A stretch of DNA of 64,000 nucleotides, taken from NCBI GenBank assembly GCA_921293015.1, contig OV121090.1:14539304-14603303 (forward strand). Direction: 5' to 3'. The stretch comes from Phorcus lineatus. Lineage: Eukaryota; Mollusca; Gastropoda; Trochida; Trochidae. The translations under genes and the position numbers were made by a program. Under the pieces are notes generated by a model, which saw only the letters and a program-made list of their open reading frames with translations, did no database searches and was not told the origin of the DNA. Below, one piece after another: positions 57,172 to 64,000 of this stretch (the first letter of the stretch is position 1; each line of letters opens with the position of its first letter).

Positions 57172-57548
57172 CCATTTTTTTGTCTCTTTAAAAGGCGAAA
57201 TGATTCATTATTCTATATTGTTTAACAACATTTTATTATAAAGTTCTTCGTGGTTTTCTGCAGTATTAGAAGCAAAATACCAGTATCTTAAAAAGTTGAA
57301 AGAAGAAACAGCGGGACCTTTTCAAGAAGAAATAACCCTTTTGACAGTGTTTACGCAGATACTGCCTGTGATTTTTACTTTGTAAGAAAACCTCTGGAAG
57401 TAGGAAAATCACGATATTTTTTTTTTCTGTGTCTTTTCGCAAACTGACACCTGTATTCATTGTTGGATGCAGTAACACCTGTGTAAACTATAAGTTGATT
57501 TTGAATATTGCTTTAGCAGGAAAAGCACAATAATTTCAATATGATAGT
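57172..57548 (+). repeat. Diverged terminal long unit of the array
   Basis: The last full unit differs from the consensus at many more places than interior units: TTTAACAACATTTTATT, GATTTTTACTTTGTAAG in place of GATTTTCAATTCGTAAG, ATAAGTTGATT, and TTTAGCAGGAAAAGC in place of TTTTGCAGGTAAAGC. Edge units escape homogenisation by unequal exchange, so they keep older differences. The exon-like segment is still open here and still ends at GTAAGA although the bases before the donor differ. It belongs to the long class. Confidence 0.93.
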
Positions 57549-57591
57549 CCATTTTTTTGTCTTTTTAAAAGGCGAAATGATTCAATATTCT
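57549..57591 (+). repeat. Truncated satellite stub at the array edge
   Basis: About 43 bp of a further unit, from the CC before the T7 tract through AAGGCGAAATGATTCA, then AATATTCT; after this similarity to the satellite stops. It has one difference from the consensus in the GTCTTTTTAAAAGG part. The exact border is uncertain by a few bases because the following LINE sequence is also AT-rich. Confidence 0.85.
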
Positions 57592-57716
57592 CAGAATGTT
57601 TCTTATGCTCATGTTATATATGTATTTCTTTGCCAGTAGGCTAATATGGTTAAAAAGGTATTTGAAGTCTTAAGAGCCAAAAAAGATTATAAACTTAGAT
57701 AAGACAAAATTGGGTA
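57592..57716 (-). pseudogene. LINE ORF2 C-terminal fragment ending at the satellite border
   Basis: One minus-strand frame reads KIPNFVLSKFIIFFGS, a stop, then DFKYLFNHISLLAKKYIYN and continues to RNILRI at the border with the satellite. The pattern of an isoleucine/leucine-rich helix followed by KKYIY is typical of the region near the end of L1/Tx1-like ORF2 proteins. The part between the thumb-like motif (about 57,795) and this block is shorter than in intact elements, so another internal deletion is likely. No 3' UTR or poly-A tail is seen: the element stops where the satellite begins. Confidence 0.75.
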
Positions 57717-57997
57717 TTTTTTTCTATTAAGAACATTTCTTATTTATAGTTATTCTTCTGATGAATGAATCTGTATTGGAAATCAATCAGTTCAACATCT
57801 TTTGTACATTTTCTAAATCTACTATTTTGCCAATTAACGTTAAATTGCGTTTTCGCCAATTCCCTAATATTTTTTTAATATTGTCTAGGATTTTGCGCGT
57901 TTATCACCCATAAGTCTTCTATAGCATTGCATTAAGTGTGACTCCCAAAACTTCAAAGTTCCCCTCTTCCCAGTCCAATTGAAGATTGTTACATAGT

Positions 57998-58255
57998 TTA
58001 AGGCCTCTTTCTGCCATAGAGCCTAGCCATACAACCTTTGTTTTTTTGCTTGTTCATTTTCAGTCCAAACATGTTATAAAAAGTTTCTAGAGTATTCATT
58101 GCTGCCCGTAAACTATTTTCAGATCCATCTAAAAACAATTTGATAGGATCGTGCTGTCTACCACCCCTTTCATTATCAAAAAATGTGGAAAGATGACCAT
58201 TTTGTGAAATGCAAGATTGATTGTTGTTTATCAATATTTGAATCCATTTTATCAT
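57998..58255 (-). pseudogene. LINE reverse transcriptase, later part with the YADD region deleted
   Basis: The frame reads MIKWIQILI, then a stretch ending ERGGRQHDP and, with nothing between, IKLFLDGSENSL and GLKMN. In intact elements the ERGVRQG-like motif is followed by a long stretch (PLSPYLF and so on) and the catalytic YADD box before the xLFLDGSE segment. Here that stretch is missing, with the join near 58,140-58,160 on the plus strand. The second and third catalytic acids are therefore gone. After about 57,998 similarity resumes in another frame (LDWEEGNFEVLGVTLNAM, about 57,985-57,925). Confidence 0.88.
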
Positions 58256-58694
58256 ATTTGTGCAAATTGAAATTTTTTAACACATCTATTATAAAACCTT
58301 TAGAAACAGTGTCAAATGCTTTTTCAACATCAAATAATACAAGAAGACCACGCTGTTTCCTTAACTTAGTTTCAAATATAATATCGTATAATAAGCGAAT
58401 ATTATCACTTATACATCAGCCCGATATAAATCCTGTTTGGTTACTGTGTATTAGAGTTGGTAAAACTAATTTTAGCCTATTTGCAATACATGAGCTTAAT
58501 ATCTTATAAAGTATATTTAAGAGTGTTATTGGTCTCCAGTTCTTTAACAAAGTCCTATCTTTACGTGGCTTAGGTTTGCACGTTATTATTCCCTGGTTAA
58601 TTGTAAGACTTAATTTGTCATTATTTAATACTTCTAGAATATACCTGTATACCCACGTTCCTAATTCTTTCCAGAAAAACTTAAAAAATTCTAC
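58256..58694 (-). pseudogene. LINE reverse transcriptase, fingers and motif A part
   Basis: Open minus-strand frame except for one stop. It starts with an EFFKFFWKELG-like helix, then the highly conserved NWRPITLLN, the ANRLK helix, the HSNQTGFISG motif and the motif A region LFDVEKAFDTV near 58,311-58,335, which holds the first catalytic aspartate. The codon after FISG is TGA (58,416-58,418); family members usually have arginine there, so this is probably a CGA to TGA transition. The usual residues just after KNNKSPG are missing, showing a small deletion near 58,695. The frame ends in a one-base deletion next to position 58,256, where the protein resumes in another frame at IKWIQ. Confidence 0.93.
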
Positions 58695-59180
58695 ATTTTA
58701 CCTGGGCTTTTATTATTCTTCATTGCCTTTATTGTTGCAGCAACTTCCTGTTTTTCCATAGGTCTGTCTATTGATTTTTGCAAAGCATCCTCTAGTATAC
58801 GGGTTTCTATATCATTGAGAGTGTTTGTATCACGTGTTTCACTTTCGGGCATAGCATATAATTTTTGATAAAATTTCATTTGTTCTTGCAATATCTCTGC
58901 TCCTTCTGTAATGATATCCCCCATTATCTTTCAGTATTTTAGTTATAAGTTTACTTATATAGTTTCGATTTTCCAAATGACAAATAAAACTTGTTGGTTT
59001 TTCACCTTCCTCATACCATTGGATTCTGCTTCTTATTTCTTGTCCTTTACGTTCTTCCTCTTTAATATTTTCTAATTCTTTTGGTAATTGTGGTAAAGTA
59101 TTTTTATCTACATTTTGAAAGTCCTCACTAATCTTGTCTTCCAAAATTAAGATGTTTTCTTCTAATTCTAATGTTTTCTA

Positions 59181-59530
59181 CCTGAAGAAACAATTCTGTA
59201 TATGCAGCTAGAAGCAATGTTATTTGATAATGGAAAGAGGTATAACATTGTGATATACCATTTGAAAGCTGATGTGTGCAACAGAAATAAAATTGTTGTG
59301 GTGATTTATTTGTGGTTAATTTTTTTTTAAAGTGCGGCTCCCGGGTAAAATCACCTTATTTAACCAAGCCAAATTGTACACTTATGTGCATATTTTCATA
59401 ATATATCCTTCTTGAATTGATTTTACGTCAGGTTTTAACAAGTTTAGATAATTTGATTATGTAAATAATTTCGATTGAAAAAAGGATAGTAAATTGCCTT
59501 CCCGATCATGTTGTTCCGTGAAATCAACTG
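59181..59530. other. Non-coding AT-rich spacer upstream of the LINE fragment
   Basis: No coding similarity on either strand. It contains an A/T-rich stretch with T9 near 59,320 and the GC-rich island GTGCGGCTCCCGGG near 59,331-59,344. It may hold the genomic flank of the 5'-truncated LINE; I could not identify a target-site duplication, which is expected since the 3' end of the element is lost. Confidence 0.6.
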
Positions 59531-59534
59531 GATG

Positions 59535-59574
59535 TGACGTCAACTGTGGAAAACACACGTGACGTAGCCGCCAT
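59535..59574. promoter_or_regulatory. Promoter-like cluster: CRE, E-box, YY1-like site
   Basis: Within 40 bp are a full palindromic CRE (TGACGTCA, 59,535-59,542), an E-box CACGTG (59,556-59,561) overlapping a second ACGT core, and GCCGCCAT (59,567-59,574), the reverse complement of the YY1 core ATGGCGGC. CpG-containing motifs of this kind are typical of TATA-less animal promoters. On the minus strand the YY1 site includes an ATG, but the frame from it closes after about 16 codons. No transcript is shown by the sequence; a mobile element carrying these motifs is an alternative. Confidence 0.35.
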
Positions 59575-61540
59575 AACAAATGTAAATTAGGTGATCATGT
59601 TCTCGTAGCTATTGAAAACCCAGAACGTTTTAGGGTGATGTTTATTAAATTCAAGTGCTGTACGAAAATTAAGAAAAAAGGAAAAAGCCATTTGATGATT
59701 TGTATACGTTATTATGGAAACAATTCGTATGGTAAATTCGCAGTCTCAAACCACTGCTTAAAATTGTGTCTACACGGGTAATGCACCCAATCAAAAACAC
59801 CGGTGAGTGACTCCTTGTTATAATTTTCCTTAAAAAAAATTCTTCGTCAGTTTACTGTCGAATGTATCAATATCACTTCGTTTTTTAGCCTCAATGAAAC
59901 AGCTGATTTGTCATCGTAAGTCTCTCGAACGCAGCTCTTGTCATTCGCCATATATTTCGCTGCCGTGACTTTCGAAGGGCGGCCTCAATCTACATCAGTA
60001 CAACTGTAGTGTATGAAAAAAACTTTGAACAATCGGTGAAGTTTAATTTGTCGACTGGGGATTTTGAGTAAATTACAAAATCATATCTATGATATGAACA
60101 AAGATAATTTGTTGTTGATATTAAAATTTTCCAAAGGGTGAAAAATTACCAGATGACACCATTTACATTTTAGTCTTTCAACTCTAAATTTCAAAATGAT
60201 ATATACTTTAATTATTTCAACATTTTTTGTAAATAAACTAAAAACAAAGCAAAATAAAGTGAATCAAATAAATTTTATTATTATTTAAACAGAAGGGATT
60301 TATAAAATTTAATTTATTCAATCAGATTCATCATCAAATATTGCTTAAATTATTCTCCCTAATCAGGAAATTAAATATAATTTTTTGCAAAGCTTGGAAA
60401 TTATGTAAAGCCCAATTATTCTGTGTGCCAAACTTGACTTTCAAAATTAAGTCAATCATCTCAATGCATTTTTTTGTACACAGAAGATGTCTTTAGATGA
60501 CTGAACAAAATTTTTATTTTTTTTATTGAATATGCAATTGAATATGCAATGTTAAATATCTTGTTTATAGACATCAATGCATGAATTTATTCAGCATTCA
60601 TAGCAGTTTATTTTATTGTATAAGTCAATGCTTTGTTAAAGTTCATATTTAGAAGAAAAATAGCAATTAAAGCAAACGAGGGAATTTTGTGTGCTGTTAA
60701 TATGCAAGTAAATAACATCACAAACAAAACACTGTGCTTGAGCATTCTTATTTATTATTTGTAAACTTTATATAATAATTTATCTATTTTTGTTGCAACA
60801 CCAAAAAAGAAAGAAAATTTAATTGCACTAATTTTTGGAACATTATTTCACTTTAGTTCTGTTGTCAATACATTGTTTGTAATATCATATATTTTGATAG
60901 ACTTATTTTAATCTTTTTTTATCCTAATTCCTAAGTGAATAGGTGAAGGGCGATTGATCAGCTTATTTCCAATTCCAAAAAAGGTAATATGAAAAATGGA
61001 CGAAAGAATGAATGAAGGTTCAGAATATTTGATAATTTTTGTGTTTTGTCAGAAAAAAATAAAGCCTGGTCATGGATTTTAAAACATGGAAAGCTTACAA
61101 TAAAAATTCCATATCGAACATCGGCCATGCACAAATAAATCATTTAGTGTAATCAGCAAATAATTGAAAAAATTTGCCAGATTCAACCACCACAAGTTAT
61201 TATGATTTTACTATACATTCGTAAAATGTTATCGTAATTTTCAATTTTATGATAAATAAAAAGTATGCAGCTGATAATTTCATTTTGAATCTGTCCACGA
61301 TACATTGAATTATTTCACACTTGTGTATTTTGCTGCGTTGTACGTACGTGCAAGTTGACTTACGTAACGAGCGGCATTTCGCTAAATCAAACGACAAAAA
61401 TACAGTTACACAAAATATGTTTGTTTAAATCATCATTTTCCTTACATTGGCAAAGGCATTTGTAAAAACACGTACGTTACCCGATGTCTTTTCGACCGAA
61501 ATTAGTACTGTTTTGACGTTTGAGTTCAACATATGAAGAG
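59575..61540. other. AT-rich intergenic region without a supported gene
   Basis: I see no coding region here. Short open frames on the minus strand at 60,958-61,143 and 61,200-61,397 have no recognisable motif and look like chance frames in AT-rich DNA. A somewhat CpG-richer part lies at 59,880-60,010; long A/T-only stretches dominate 60,060-60,950. Near 61,335-61,370 there are ACGT-rich motifs including the palindrome TTACGTAA (61,360-61,367). Confidence 0.6.
60525..60548 (+). repeat. 12-bp tandem duplication
   Basis: The 12-mer ATTGAATATGCA occurs twice in direct succession. It is a minor local slippage duplication in AT-rich DNA next to a T-rich run. Confidence 0.85.
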
Positions 61541-61544
61541 ACTC

Positions 61545-61552
61545 ACTTCCGG
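61545..61552 (+). promoter_or_regulatory. ETS-type site ACTTCCGG
   Basis: ACTTCCGG, the reverse complement of the ETS core CCGGAAGT, lies about 200 bp before the CRE at 61,749 and 650 bp before the candidate start codon at 62,202. A single short motif is weak evidence on its own; I list it because it belongs to a CpG-containing stretch with other promoter-type motifs. Confidence 0.25.
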
Positions 61553-61650
61553 GTTATGTAATGGACATTTATTCAACTTTATCGTCATTTCTATTTTATT
61601 TCCTTTTTACTATTGCGTCAGAAGATCATAAGGAGATATCTTGCCAATTT

Positions 61651-61929
61651 TCATATAAATTGGTCGACTGGTATGGCTGCTACAATCCGCGCTATTTCAT
61701 TGTCTGACAAGTGAAAAGATACGACAGAGGCCATTTTTTTTCCACAGGTGACGTCACACATTCCATAGGACGAAATCGAGGTTTTCCCGGTGTTAATCGT
61801 ATAGTAAGATGGCCGACACGTCAAAATAGCGACGTAAACGGTGGAGTTTTCAACTTCTTTACGATTTCTAAAAACATCCTTCATCCGAATAGCTAAGGTA
61901 TTTGTGATATCGATGACTTTTAAAACCAT
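61651..61929 (-). CDS. 92-codon ORF of unknown status
   Basis: Real ATG start (61,929-61,927) and TGA stop, 92 residues. The composition is balanced (not low-complexity), with segments such as RMKDVFRNRKEV, VAILTCRP and SDNEIARIVAAIPVDQF. I recognise no domain, signal peptide or membrane segment. On the plus strand the same DNA holds a palindromic GTGACGTCAC and AAGATGGCC, so it may be a promoter region read the wrong way, or part of a dispersed element. The upstream side (RC of 61,930-61,945) reads AAAGGGGACATT before the ATG. There are no evident splice sites tying it to other exons. A search against a mollusc repeat library and proteins would decide. Confidence 0.3.
   Translation of the reverse strand: MVLKVIDITNTLAIRMKDVFRNRKEVENSTVYVAILTCRPSYYTINTGKTSISSYGMCDVTCGKKMASVVSFHLSDNEIARIVAAIPVDQFI
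61748..61814. promoter_or_regulatory. Promoter-like cluster: palindromic CRE and YY1-like site
   Basis: A 10-bp perfect palindrome GTGACGTCAC (61,748-61,757) containing the CRE core TGACGTCA is followed about 50 bp later by AAGATGGCC (61,806-61,814), close to the YY1/initiator-type motif AAGATGGCG. The combination mirrors the cluster at 59,535-59,574. It overlaps the minus-strand 92-codon ORF. It lies about 400 bp before the candidate first exon at 62,202 and might serve it, but it could also belong to an upstream or antisense transcript. Confidence 0.3.
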
Positions 61930-62119
61930 AATGTCCCCTTTAACATTACGCCTATGGTAAAAAAATTATATGTCTTCAAATGAAAAAGCGGACTTCGTAC
62001 GATATATTTAGCGCGATTTTACGGACAGATTGTATACAGAAAGAGCGATTTCAACGGATTTAAAAATCCCGCTGGTGGCCAGCGGAAATTCGCTGTTGAC
62101 ATAATCTAGGTCAAAGCTC

Positions 62120-62201
62120 AGTGCGGCATGTCCGGACATAAGGGAATGACCAACGTAACTGGTTCGCGCGTTTGTATGCGCACAGTGACGGCAAAAACAA
62201 C
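62120..62201 (+). promoter_or_regulatory. CpG-containing presumptive 5' UTR/core promoter of the gene at 62,202
   Basis: The stretch has several CpG dinucleotides (GGTTCGCGCG, TATGCGCACAGTGACGG) in an otherwise AT-rich neighbourhood and no TATA box at a suitable distance. TGCGCA resembles half of an NRF1 site. It runs directly into ACAACATGGCTGC, a good start-codon context. The evidence is positional and compositional only. Confidence 0.3.
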
Positions 62202-62314
62202 ATGGCTGCACTTGCTGAGTTTGTCTGCGGGCGAATTTTGAGCGATGTAATTTCCCGAGGAGGACGGCTGGGCTTTAGTCACGAGATGCCGAGGAAACAA
62301 CTGCTAAATGCCTG
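62202..62314 (+). CDS. Candidate first coding exon, protein unknown
   Basis: ATG in a good context (ACAACATGG) opens a frame of 37 codons plus two bases, starting MAALAEFVCGRILSDV and continuing to RKQLLNA, then a strong donor: CCTG|GTAAGA (62,315). Read without splicing the frame stops at TAA two bases into the donor, as expected for an exon/intron border. CpG content and codon quality fit a 5' coding exon, and the upstream DNA looks promoter-like. The exon ends in phase 2 (TG). Direct splicing to 63,020 or to the good acceptor at 62,936 would give TGA, so at least one exon is missing from my model, or the frame has a base error. I do not recognise the protein. Confidence 0.5.
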
Positions 62315-63019
62315 GTAAGAATTGGTAAATTCCAAAGATAATCTTTGCTGTGAACGTCGCAAAATTGAGATTTTCATCATTGACACTAGAATATGACCTG
62401 TCATGTCTATTTCACTCTTAATTGTTAAAAAAGGTCCACTTCAATTCAGTTATTAATCATAACTTACATAACAAAATCATTATTTAATCATTGATTTTTA
62501 CAAGTCTAAATCCTTTCACGTGGACAGATGGGCTACTTGCTTCAGGGATGAGAACACACCGGATGAATGATTATTTTTATCTGCTTCAGATGTGTGTGTA
62601 CACATTACATAATGAGGTCCGAATATTAACATTGGTTTTCTCAATTAAAACTAATAAAATTATTAATCTAGCATTCATTAAATTTGTATCAAATTAGTAG
62701 AAAAGTAAAAAAAAATTTATGCAACATATTTTTCAAGAGAAATCTGTTTAGTAAATAAGTATAAATTACTATTTGATGTAATTATTCATCGAAATGTATG
62801 ACACTTTTGTGTATATAACTCTCAGTGATATGTGTTGATTTTACTTTATCTCGATTATATAAAAATTAATGAAGTGAGCCTTTATAAAAATGATGAATAA
62901 CCATAAATGTAAAACATTCTTGTCTTTATCTTGTAGATTTATTTATTGTGATTTGATTTTGTATGCTCTTGAGTCAGCAGAATTTCAAATTAATAATATT
63001 ATTAAATCTCTGCAAATAG
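62315..63019 (+). other. Presumptive intron
   Basis: AT-rich DNA between the donor at 62,315 and the exon candidate at 63,020. It contains a very good acceptor (TTCTTGTCTTTATCTTGTAG, ending 62,936) followed by an open stretch of about 28 codons (62,937-63,023, containing YALESAEFQ) that ends at a GTGAGG donor; this may be an alternative exon. A plus-strand frame at 62,491-62,697 looks like chance in AT-rich DNA. I see no other feature. Confidence 0.4.
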
Positions 63020-63119
63020 ATGTGTGAGGGAATTAGAGGAAGTGCCACAGATGTCCATATACACTACCAGGATTCAGAGTCTGTGACCTTCTTTTTGGAT
63101 GGCCTGAAGCAAAGCTTGG
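63020..63119 (+). CDS. Candidate internal coding exon
   Basis: Starts after AAATAG and ends at TTGG|GTGAGT, a near-consensus donor. One frame is fully open and protein-like: CEGIRGSATDVHIHYQD, then a hydrophobic helix FFLDGLKQSL; 33 codons plus one base. An in-frame TAG lies just before 63,020, so the exon cannot extend further left in this frame. The acceptor is weak (few pyrimidines), so the true left border may be inside, for example after GTGTGAG. The leftover G joins in phase with the GC that opens the next candidate exon (63,772), giving glycine. The pattern of short helices suggests an ARM/HEAT-type protein; this is inference. Confidence 0.45.
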
Positions 63120-63771
63120 GTGAGTTTTGCAATTGGCAAGTACAAATGTGTAGTAAATTATTGGACTGTGCAATAAATATTGCAAGAATTTTTTTTTTAT
63201 TGCAATACATCACAGTAAATAGTCATATTTATTCAGAAAGCTTGTTCTGATTTGCTTAATGTGTAAGAAAAGCTCTTTTGCAGTGCAAAAAAAAGTGATT
63301 GTTAACAATTGTTAAATGTATATGCCATCAAAATGTACTTGCCTATGCCTTATCATTTTAGTAATGGTCTTTATTTTGAAAGATCTCAAGGCATTTTATC
63401 AAATGTATAATGTTTTTAACTGAAGAAAGAAGTATAAAAAGTTAGATATAGAGTTCTTTCAATATATTGCAATTTATTGCATTGAAAAAACTTGTTCAAT
63501 ACTCAGTCCTAGTTATTTAATTCAAATTTATCATTAAAGGCATTTTATCAATTATTTAAATAATTATTTGAATAAACATATTGTTTTTATTCATAGGCAA
63601 GAAACATATTGATTTTAAGTGCAAATAAAGACTGAAATTGAAATAATCACAAATAGCCTTTGTAAACTATTGAATTTAAAGGCTTATTATGTTTATGAAC
63701 ATTGAGTATGCTCAAATGTTTTGACTGTATTGGCAATTAATGAAATTGCAAAACAATTACTGTACTTTCAG
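63120..63771 (+). other. Presumptive intron
   Basis: Very AT-rich DNA between the GTGAGT donor (63,120) and the CTGTACTTTCAG acceptor (63,760-63,771). No coding or structural feature was found in it. Its boundaries are GT-AG and the flanking candidate exons agree in phase. Confidence 0.4.
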
Positions 63772-63893
63772 GCATAGTTACTTTTGAGATGACATCTCAT
63801 TTATTGACAGTCTTGAGGGAAATTTACCCCCAATTGAAAAGTCCAAAAATAAGTGTTGTAGTGTCTTCTGTCATATTTGTAACTACTTTCTAA
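63772..63893 (+). CDS. Candidate downstream coding exon, possibly terminal
   Basis: Acceptor TGTACTTTCAG, then GC completing a glycine codon, then 39 open codons beginning IVTFEMTSHLLTVLREIYP, continuing with a KSPK segment and a hydrophobic tail, with TAA at 63,891-63,893. The phase fits the exon ending at 63,119, and the sequence reads as two amphipathic helices, in keeping with a helical-repeat protein. It may be the last exon, or it may be spliced before the stop at weak donors (GTAGTG or GTAACT) to the acceptor at 63,955. No polyadenylation signal AATAAA follows the stop before the window ends. Confidence 0.4.
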
Positions 63894-63955
63894 TCATGTG
63901 TCAAGTAAAGTTATTTTGTTTTGATCATTTAAAAATTTTTAAATTTATTTTCCAG

Positions 63956-64000
63956 ATGTTCATCATGTGTAGCAGTTTTAATTTCCATTTATCCCTCCTG
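63956..64000 (+). CDS. Possible start of a further exon, cut by the window edge
   Basis: A good acceptor (TTTATTTTCCAG, ending 63,955) is followed by 45 bases open in two frames; one reads CSSCVAVLISIYPS, a hydrophobic helix similar in style to the preceding exons. None of the donors I can see in the previous exon gives the phase that this frame needs, so the link is unproved. Confidence 0.25.
   Translation, partial: MFIMCSSFNFHLSLL

Larger units (their letters stand above)
1..57591 (+). repeat. Satellite array of 298-bp and 375/376-bp units, head to tail
   Basis: The same unit repeats without interruption from the first base of the window to about 57,591, always in the same orientation. 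I count about 178 units: roughly 120 short (298 bp) and 58 long (375-376 bp); 120 x 298 plus 58 x about 375.6 gives the observed length. Units are nearly identical, usually differing at zero to three positions, which is the pattern left by unequal crossing-over and gene conversion. Each unit carries a PstI site (CTGCAG), lost in the unit near 26,172. No other element interrupts the array. Because 298 is not a multiple of 3, no frame stays open through it; the 60-94-codon minus-strand frames in each unit are by-products. The left end lies outside the window. Whether the array is centromeric, heterochromatic or dispersed cannot be told from this sequence. Confidence 0.99.
57592..59177 (-). mobile_element. 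Decayed non-LTR retrotransposon (LINE) ORF2 fragment
   Basis: Minus-strand reading gives, in order from high to low coordinate: a linker with the conserved pattern around WYEEGEKPTSF (59,144-58,839); a part ending in KNNKSPG (58,924-58,691); reverse transcriptase fingers and palm with NWRPITLLN and a DVEKAFDTV motif A (58,694-58,256); later RT with a GLKMN motif (58,255-57,998); a thumb-like part with NWRKRNLTLIGKIV (about 57,900-57,795); and a C-terminal part (57,716-57,592). The endonuclease domain is missing, so the copy is 5'-truncated. Frame changes occur near 58,920, 58,695, 58,256 and 57,990; there is an in-frame stop at 58,416-58,418 and a deletion at the catalytic box. An in-frame stop at 59,178-59,180 marks the upstream limit of what I can read. 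The style resembles L1/Tx1-type elements of invertebrates; the clade assignment is tentative. The copy cannot be active. Confidence 0.93.

Noticed and set aside
95-57478. Hundreds of 60-94-codon minus-strand frames within the satellite as a gene family
   Set aside because: They recur in every unit in two overlapping frames, many lack an ATG start, are rich in F, K and C, and change length with each subtype or one-base indel. They are by-products of the repeat.
1-57591. CRISPR array
   Set aside because: The regular spacing comes from whole identical units; there are no unique spacers between short repeats, and the locus is eukaryotic.
1-57591. Unit derived from a tRNA, 5S rRNA or snRNA (SINE-like satellite)
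   Set aside because: I found no A-box/B-box pair, no GGTTCGANTCC motif and no RNA polymerase III gene resemblance in either unit class.
58183-58509. 108-codon plus-strand frame
   Set aside because: It lies opposite the clear LINE reverse transcriptase frame and is its antisense shadow.
58576-58761. 61-codon plus-strand frame
   Set aside because: Antisense shadow of the LINE segment containing KNNKSPG.
60958-61397. Two minus-strand frames of 61-65 codons
   Set aside because: Short, unrelated to each other, no motif or splice context; expected by chance in AT-rich DNA.
61711-61896. 61-codon plus-strand frame
   Set aside because: Opposite the 92-codon minus-strand frame, no better start context, and spans promoter-like motifs; nothing supports it independently.
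62008-62300. Two overlapping minus-strand frames of 60-67 codons
   Set aside because: They cover the CpG-containing 5' region and first exon of the plus-strand candidate gene and have no recognisable content; shadows.
62491-62697. 68-codon plus-strand frame as an exon
   Set aside because: Second half is AT-driven (I, N, K, F rich), no convincing donor, and an indifferent acceptor (TTTTTACAAG); treated as intronic.

Overview
The window is eukaryotic. It shows a very long head-to-tail satellite array, a decayed non-LTR retrotransposon, AT-rich non-coding DNA, and exon-like segments with GT-AG splice signals. There are no operons or ribosome binding sites. The retrotransposon protein and the style of the intergenic DNA are compatible with an aquatic invertebrate, perhaps a mollusc, but the sequence does not prove this.

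Positions 1-57,591 are one uninterrupted tandem array. By my count it holds about 178 units, all in one orientation. There are two length classes: a short unit of 298 bp (about 120 copies) and a long unit of 375-376 bp (about 58 copies). The long unit carries 76 extra bp at one fixed site. The array runs off the left edge of the window and ends on the right in a visibly diverged long unit plus a 43-bp stub. Marker variants show that blocks of several units were duplicated together (673, 1348, 1943, 3212 and 5906 bp relationships), and that long-unit subtypes occupy different territories. The many short minus-strand reading frames in the array are repetitive by-products and are not annotated as genes. 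The plus strand of each long unit does hold something better: a 118-nt open segment flanked by a good 3' splice site and a GTAAGA 5' splice site, with balanced, helix-like coding. This suggests the satellite monomer grew from a piece of gene containing an exon. The short unit looks like a microhomology deletion that removed the second half of this exon and its donor.

Positions 57,592-59,177 are a minus-strand fragment of a LINE ORF2 (linker, reverse transcriptase, C-terminal part). It has frameshifts, an in-frame stop and a deletion that removes the catalytic YADD region. Its reading frame runs right up to the satellite edge, so the array border cuts the element.

Positions 59,181-62,201 are AT-rich DNA with no convincing gene, apart from two CRE/YY1-type promoter-like clusters (about 59.54 and 61.75 kb) and one 92-codon minus-strand ORF of unknown status.

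From 62,202 to the right edge there is probably the start of a multi-exon plus-strand gene. It has a first exon with a good start context and a GTAAGA donor, then two downstream exon candidates whose phases match each other. The protein is not recognised. The join between the first exon and the others is unresolved, so the model is tentative.
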